DNA of 64,000 nucleotides, taken from the NCBI GenBank assembly GCA_963849095.1, contig CAWKGA010000008.1:496001-560000 (forward strand), given 5' to 3'. The notes below the pieces were generated by a model. That model was not told where the DNA came from. It saw nothing but the letters and a program-made list of their open reading frames with translations, and made no database searches. Both the position numbers and the translations under genes were made by a program. Origin of the DNA: JASHUC01 sp963849095. GTDB lineage: Bacteria; Pseudomonadota; Gammaproteobacteria; Steroidobacterales; Steroidobacteraceae. This document shows positions 59,584-64,000 of the stretch, piece after piece (position 1 is the stretch's first letter; each line of letters opens with the position of its first letter).

Positions 59584-62115
59584 ATGGCCGATGTAACAGT
59601 CTCACAGTTCGCGCAGGTCCTCAAAGTGCCGGTGGACCGGCTGCTCGTGCAGCTCGACCAGGCCGGAATCAAGGTGGCGGGGCCCGACGACCGGATCAGC
59701 GATGAGGCGAAGCTCGAGCTCCTCACGCACCTGCGACGCAGCCACGGGAGCGGAGACGACAGCAGCTCGCCGCGCAAGATTACGCTGCGGCGCAAGACCC
59801 AGAGCGAGCTCAAGCTCGCGAGCGTCCAGGGACGGGCGCGGACCGTGAACGTGGAGGTCCGCAGCACCCGCAAGTACATCAAGCGCGACGTGCTCCAGGA
59901 GCAGGCACGCCACCAGCAGGAGGACATGGACCTGAAGCGGCGCGAGGCCGAGGAAGCCGCGCGGCTCGAATCCGAGCGGCTGGAGGCCGAGCGGCGCGAG
60001 CGCGAGCGCATCGAGGCCGAGAACCGCCGCAGGATCGAGGAGGAGCAGACCCGCAAGCGTGCGCAGGAGGACGCGCGCCGGCTCGCCGAGCTGCAGGCTC
60101 GCGAGGAGGCCGAGCGGCGCGAGCGCGAGCAGCAGCGGCGCGGTCCGGGCGAGCAGCCGGCGCGCGAGCGTCCGGCACCGGTCGAGGAGGAGCCGGCGGC
60201 GGAGGAGGTCGAGGACAAGCAGCCGACGCGCTACGGGCGCGAGGAGCTGCACGTCGCGACCGATGTCAGCTCCCGCTTCAAGAAAAAGAAGCGCGCCAAG
60301 AGCCGTCCGATGCCTCAGAGCGGCGATGCGCGGCATGCCTTCGAGATGCCGACGATGCCCGTCAAGCGCGAGGTATCGATCGGGGAGACGATCACGGTCG
60401 CCGAGCTCGCGCAGAAGATGGCGGTCAAGGCGACCGAGGTCATCAAGGTGCTGATGAACATGGGCCAGATGGCCACGATCAACCAGCCGATCGACCAGGA
60501 AACGGCCGTGCTCGTGGCGGAGGAGCTCGGCCACACGGCGAAGCTCCAGAGAGGAGATCAGATCGAGGCCGATCTGCAGGGAGCCGTCGCCGAGACCGTG
60601 GAGCTCGAGACGCGGCCGCCCGTCGTGACCGTCATGGGTCACGTCGACCACGGCAAGACGTCCTTGCTCGACTACATCCGCCGCGCCAAGGTCGCGGCAG
60701 GCGAGGCCGGCGGCATCACCCAGCACATCGGCGCTTACCGGGTCGAGACGTCGAAGGGCACCATCACGTTCCTCGACACGCCCGGCCATGCGGCCTTCAC
60801 GGCGATGCGGGCCCGCGGAGCGAAGGTCACCGACGTGGTGGTGCTCGTCGTCGCGGCGGACGACGGCGTCATGCCGCAGACGGTCGAGGCCGTCCAGCAC
60901 GCGCGTGCGGCCAATGTTCCGATCGTGGTCGCCGTCAACAAGATCGACAAGAGCGACGCCGACCCCGACCGCGTGCGGACCGAGCTCGCCAAGCACGAGG
61001 TCATCCCGGAGGAGTGGGGCGGTCAGAACATCTTCGTGAACGTCTCGGCCCGCACCGGCGATGGGGTCGATCGGCTGCTCGAGGCGATTCTGCTGCAGTC
61101 GGAGATCCTCGAGCTGCAGGCGCCGCTTGCCGGCCTCGCGGGAGGCGTCGTCATCGAGTCGAGCATCGAGAAGGGGCGCGGCGCGGTCGCGACGGTGCTC
61201 GTGAAGCGGGGCACTCTGCGCATGGGCGATTCCATCCTCGCGGGTGCCGAATACGGGCGCGTGCGGGCGATGTTCGACGAGACCGGGGCCGCCGTGCAGG
61301 AGGCCCCGCCGTCGACTCCGGTCGCCGTGCTCGGCCTGTCCGGCGCGCCGTATGCGGGCGATGATTTCCTCGTGGTCGAGAGCGAGCGCAAGGCGCGTGA
61401 AGTCGCCCTCTATCGACAGAGCAAGTCCCGCGACGTGAAGCTCGCACGGCAAGTGACCCGCGCCGAGGACGCGTTCTCGCAGCTCGAGTCGGAGAAGGCG
61501 GGGGTGATCGCGATCCTGCTGAAGGCGGACGTGCAGGGCAGCGTCGAGGCGCTGCGGGAGGCGCTCACCCAGCTCTCGACGGACGAGGTGAAGGTGAGCG
61601 TCATCGCGAGCGGCGTCGGCGGCATCACGGTCTCCGATGTGCAGCTCGCCGCGGCATCCGCTGCGCGCATCATCGGATTCAACGTCCGCGCCGATGCGGG
61701 CGCGCGCGATGCCGTGAAGGAGACGGGCGTCGAGGTGCGCTACTACAGCATCATCTACGAGGCGATCGACGACGTGAAGCAGATGATGAGCGGCATGCTG
61801 CAGCCGGAGATCAAGGAGCAGATCGTCGGCATCGCGCAGGTGCGCGAGGTGTTCCGCTCGAGCAAGTTCGGCGTGGTCGCGGGCTGCCTCGTCACCGAGG
61901 GCAACGTCCGGCGCAACCATCCGATCCGCGTGCTGCGGGACAACGTCGTCATCTTCGAGGGTGCGCTCGAATCGCTGCGGCGCTTCAAGGACGATGTGAG
62001 CGAGGTGCGCGCCGGCACGGAGTGCGGCATCGGCGTGAAGAACTATCAGGACGTGCGCGTCGGCGACCAGATCGAGTGCTTCGCGCGCATCGAGATCGCG
62101 CGCGCCGTGCAGTAA
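59584..62115 (+). CDS. infB: Translation initiation factor IF-2
   Basis: 843 residues. The N-terminal IF2 domain starts TVSQFAQVLKVPVDRLL. A highly charged Glu/Arg-rich coiled region fills about residues 95-205. A second N-domain has TVAELAQKMAVKATEVIKVL. The GTPase motifs are G1 GHVDHGKTSLL, DTPGHAAF and NKIDK. Domains II-IV bind initiator tRNA and the ribosome. The last codon overlaps the rbfA start (TAATG). Confidence 0.97.
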   Translation: MADVTVSQFAQVLKVPVDRLLVQLDQAGIKVAGPDDRISDEAKLELLTHLRRSHGSGDDSSSPRKITLRRKTQSELKLASVQGRARTVNVEVRSTRKYIKRDVLQEQARHQQEDMDLKRREAEEAARLESERLEAERRERERIEAENRRRIEEEQTRKRAQEDARRLAELQAREEAERREREQQRRGPGEQPARERPAPVEEEPAAEEVEDKQPTRYGREELHVATDVSSRFKKKKRAKSRPMPQSGDARHAFEMPTMPVKREVSIGETITVAELAQKMAVKATEVIKVLMNMGQMATINQPIDQETAVLVAEELGHTAKLQRGDQIEADLQGAVAETVELETRPPVVTVMGHVDHGKTSLLDYIRRAKVAAGEAGGITQHIGAYRVETSKGTITFLDTPGHAAFTAMRARGAKVTDVVVLVVAADDGVMPQTVEAVQHARAANVPIVVAVNKIDKSDADPDRVRTELAKHEVIPEEWGGQNIFVNVSARTGDGVDRLLEAILLQSEILELQAPLAGLAGGVVIESSIEKGRGAVATVLVKRGTLRMGDSILAGAEYGRVRAMFDETGAAVQEAPPSTPVAVLGLSGAPYAGDDFLVVESERKAREVALYRQSKSRDVKLARQVTRAEDAFSQLESEKAGVIAILLKADVQGSVEALREALTQLSTDEVKVSVIASGVGGITVSDVQLAAASAARIIGFNVRADAGARDAVKETGVEVRYYSIIYEAIDDVKQMMSGMLQPEIKEQIVGIAQVREVFRSSKFGVVAGCLVTEGNVRRNHPIRVLRDNVVIFEGALESLRRFKDDVSEVRAGTECGIGVKNYQDVRVGDQIECFARIEIARAVQ

Positions 62116-62474
62116 TGGCGGACTCCCGGCGCCGCAAGATCGAGGCCGAGCTGCAGCGCGCGCTCGCCGAGCTGGTGGGCCGCGAGGTGAAGGACCCGCG
62201 GGTCGGCAACGTGACGATCACCGCGGTGGACGTCGCGCCCGATCTCAGCACCGCTCGCGTGTTCTTCATCCCCTTCGCCTCGCACCATGATGCGGACGAG
62301 GTGAGGGTCGGGCTCACGCGGGCCGGCGGCTTCCTGCGCGGGCAGGTCGGACGGCGGCTCGGCCTGCGGCATACCCCGCGGCTCGAGTTCGTGTTCGACG
62401 ACAGTTTCGACCGGGCGCAGCGGCTCTCGAGCCTGATCGATGGCGCTGCCGGCGCAGGCCGCAAGCCCGGATGA
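62115..62474 (+). CDS. rbfA: Ribosome-binding factor A
   Basis: 119 residues. The start shares a base with the infB stop. The KH-type fold shows RKIEAELQRALAELVGREVKDPRVG, VTITAVDVAPDLSTARVFF and LRHTPRLEFVFDDSFDRAQRLSSLI. It matures the 5' end of 16S rRNA in the small subunit. The end overlaps truB (ATGA). Confidence 0.96.
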   Translation: MADSRRRKIEAELQRALAELVGREVKDPRVGNVTITAVDVAPDLSTARVFFIPFASHHDADEVRVGLTRAGGFLRGQVGRRLGLRHTPRLEFVFDDSFDRAQRLSSLIDGAAGAGRKPG

Positions 62475-63370
62475 TCTGCGGCATCCTGCTGCTCGACAAG
62501 CCGGAGGGACTCTCGTCGAACGCGGCGCTGCAGAGGGTGAAGCGCGCGATCGGTGCGCACAAGGCCGGCCACACCGGCAGCCTCGATCCGCTCGCGACCG
62601 GGATGCTGCCGATCTGCCTCGGGGAGGCCACCAAGATCGCGGGAGACCTTACAGGCGCCCGCAAGCGCTATCGATTCGAGATCGCGCTCGGCGCGCGCAC
62701 GGACACGGGCGACCGCGAAGGCACGGTGATCGAGACGCTGCCGGTGCCGGCCCTCGGCTCGGCGCTCGTCGAGGGGGTGCTCGCGCGCTTCCGCGGGAGC
62801 CAGGCCCAGGTGCCTCCGATGTACTCGGCCCTGAAGCGTGGCGGCGAGCGGCTCTACCGCCTCGCGCGCGCCGGGGTGGAGGTGGAGCGCGCCCCGCGGG
62901 AGATCGAGGTCACCGAGCTCGCGACGCTTGCGCTCCGCGAGGACGCCTTGGAGCTCGAGGCGCTGTGCTCCAAGGGCACGTACGTGCGCGTCCTCGGCGA
63001 GGATATAGCCCGGGCGCTCGGAACCTGTGGGCACTTGAGGCGGCTGAGGCGGCTCTGGGTCGTCCCGTTCCAGAACGAGTCCATGCAGACGCTCGAGGCG
63101 GTCGAGGAGATCTGCCGCGCCGGAGGGATGCCGCGGCTGCTCGAGGCCGACCAGGCGCTACCGGCTCTGCCGTCGGTCACGGTGACCGCGTCTGCCGCGC
63201 TGCGGCTCACCCGGGGCCAGGCGATTGCGGGCCCCAATTCGCAGCCCGCCGGGCGCGTGCGTGTGTACGATGAGGGGGGCCGGTTTCTGGGCCTCGCCGA
63301 GGCGGACGGCGAGGGCTCCGTGCGGCCGAAGCGAATGTTCGTTCTTGTGGCAGGGGGGGCCAACGAGTAG
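62471..63370 (+). CDS. truB: tRNA pseudouridine(55) synthase TruB
   Basis: 299 residues. The catalytic Asp lies in GHTGSLDPLATGMLP. The KPxGxSS motif (LLDKPEGLSSN) and KRYRFEIALGARTDTGDREG are typical. A C-terminal PUA-like domain covers about residues 235-295. It makes pseudouridine at position 55 of tRNA. Confidence 0.97.
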   Translation: MICGILLLDKPEGLSSNAALQRVKRAIGAHKAGHTGSLDPLATGMLPICLGEATKIAGDLTGARKRYRFEIALGARTDTGDREGTVIETLPVPALGSALVEGVLARFRGSQAQVPPMYSALKRGGERLYRLARAGVEVERAPREIEVTELATLALREDALELEALCSKGTYVRVLGEDIARALGTCGHLRRLRRLWVVPFQNESMQTLEAVEEICRAGGMPRLLEADQALPALPSVTVTASAALRLTRGQAIAGPNSQPAGRVRVYDEGGRFLGLAEADGEGSVRPKRMFVLVAGGANE

Positions 63371-63425
63371 AATGCCGCGCCTCGAAAAGACAGGGTTTGA
63401 GAGAAGCTTCCAGGAACGCACACGA

Positions 63426-63695
63426 ATGGGCTTGAGCAGCGAGAAGAAAGGCGGCATCGTCGCGGAGTACCGCCGTAATCCCACGGATACCGGCTCGCCC
63501 GAGGTGCAAATCGCGCTTCTCTCGGAGAGGATCAACGGCCTCGGCGACCATTTCAGTGCCCACAAGCGCGACCACTCCTCGCGCCGGGGCTTGGTGAAGC
63601 TCGTCAATCAGCGCCGCAAGCTGCTCGATTATCTCAAGTCGACGCAGCCGCAGAAGTACCAGGAGCTCGTCGAGCGCCTGGGGCTGCGCCGCTGA
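63426..63695 (+). CDS. rpsO: 30S ribosomal protein S15
   Basis: 89 residues, the standard size. Contains RRNPTDTGSPEVQIALLSERI, HFSAHKRDHSSRRGLVKLVNQRRKLLDYL and ends VERLGLRR. It binds 16S rRNA early in 30S assembly. It is followed by pnp as in most proteobacteria. The short spacer has no clear terminator. Confidence 0.98.
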   Translation: MGLSSEKKGGIVAEYRRNPTDTGSPEVQIALLSERINGLGDHFSAHKRDHSSRRGLVKLVNQRRKLLDYLKSTQPQKYQELVERLGLRR

Positions 63696-63775
63696 CCGCT
63701 CGTGGCGGCCGCGCTCGCGAAGCCATTACCGCGCGGCCTTCGGGCTTTGCCATCTCTATTCGTGAGGATCCAACC

Positions 63776-64000
63776 GTGAGCGTCTTCAGCAAGTCCTTTG
63801 CGTACGGACCGCATACCGTCACGCTCGAAACCGGCGAGCTCGCCCGCCAGGCCGATGCCGCCGTCAAGGCGACGATGGGGGATACGGTCGTGCTCGTGAC
63901 CGCCGTGGCGCAACCGCAGGCGGCGGCGGGGCGGGATTTCCTGCCGCTCACCGTGAACTACGTCGAGAAGACCTACGCCGCCGGCCGCATCCCCGGCGGG
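63776..64000 (+). CDS. pnp: Polynucleotide phosphorylase, N-terminal part (cut by window edge)
   Basis: 75 residues visible from GTG 63776, preceded by GAGGAT. It reads MSVFSKSFAYGPHTVTLETGELARQ and continues AAVKATMGDTVVLVTAV, DFLPLTVNYVEKTYAAGRIPGG. This is the first RNase PH domain of PNPase, a 3'-5' phosphorolytic exoribonuclease of the degradosome. The rest lies beyond the window. Confidence 0.96.
   Translation, partial: MSVFSKSFAYGPHTVTLETGELARQADAAVKATMGDTVVLVTAVAQPQAAAGRDFLPLTVNYVEKTYAAGRIPGG

Noticed and set aside
59602..61920. A 772-codon open frame on the minus strand opposite infB
   Set aside because: Shadow of infB; composition is biased (Leu/Arg/His/Asp) and there is no recognisable domain or start site.

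Overview
The window is GC-rich, densely coded DNA of a Gram-negative bacterium. It contains TonB-dependent receptors, an RND efflux pump, outer-membrane porin-like proteins, lipoproteins and Tat substrates. The rimP-nusA-infB-rbfA-truB-rpsO-pnp order at the right end is the usual proteobacterial chromosomal arrangement. With the catabolic content, this suggests a soil or water gammaproteobacterium, perhaps Steroidobacterales/Nevskiales-like. That placement is inference. No rRNA, tRNA, CRISPR array, insertion sequence or replication origin was seen.

Layout. Positions 1-298: start of a PQQ-dependent dehydrogenase running off the left edge, with an apparent one-base frameshift. 599-9062: TonB receptor, carotenoid-oxygenase-family alkene-cleaving enzyme (CCO1), small Tat-exported protein, lipoprotein with three SnoaL-like domains, aldehyde dehydrogenase. 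9111-18943: biotin-domain-less carboxyltransferase, citryl-CoA-lyase-like protein, MFS carrier, NRAMP-related metal transporter, M48 protease, FMN 2-hydroxyacid dehydrogenase, FAH-family hydrolase, CMD-family protein. 18990-24611: second TonB receptor with a small secreted CxxC protein, a DUF6152 protein with its usual partner, and a porin. 25011-34017: 3-hydroxyisobutyrate-dehydrogenase-like enzyme, then a tightly packed operon of molybdenum hydroxylase (iorAB-like), aldehyde dehydrogenase, CCO2, a MetE-C-terminal-like methyltransferase and a 4,5-dihydroxyphthalate-decarboxylase-like protein. 34027-39689: lipoprotein, membrane protein, RecQ, diguanylate cyclase, response regulator. 39736-50678: flavoprotein, cupin, two DUF8021-like secreted paralogues, CCO3 with a second small Tat protein, an isolated ORF6N gene, a two-domain VOC protein, a GMC oxidoreductase and an EthD protein. 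50746-57234: RND pump and adaptor, a third aldehyde dehydrogenase, a small secreted protein. 57235-64000: a structured leader and the housekeeping translation/RNA operon.

How it may work together (inference). Three paralogous CCO-family enzymes keep four histidine iron ligands. They also keep a Tyr and a Lys at the places where stilbene-cleaving members (LSD, NOV1) bind a phenolic ring. Three aldehyde dehydrogenases, a Mo-hydroxylase, a methyltransferase-like protein, an aromatic-decarboxylase-like protein and FAH/CMD/VOC/EthD family members fit catabolism of plant-derived phenylpropanoid or stilbenoid compounds: C=C cleavage to aldehyde, oxidation to acid, then O-demethylation or decarboxylation. 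No ring-cleavage dioxygenase was recognised, so the pathway would have to be finished elsewhere. The most novel element is the repeated pairing of a CCO gene with a short, uncharacterised Tat-signal protein.
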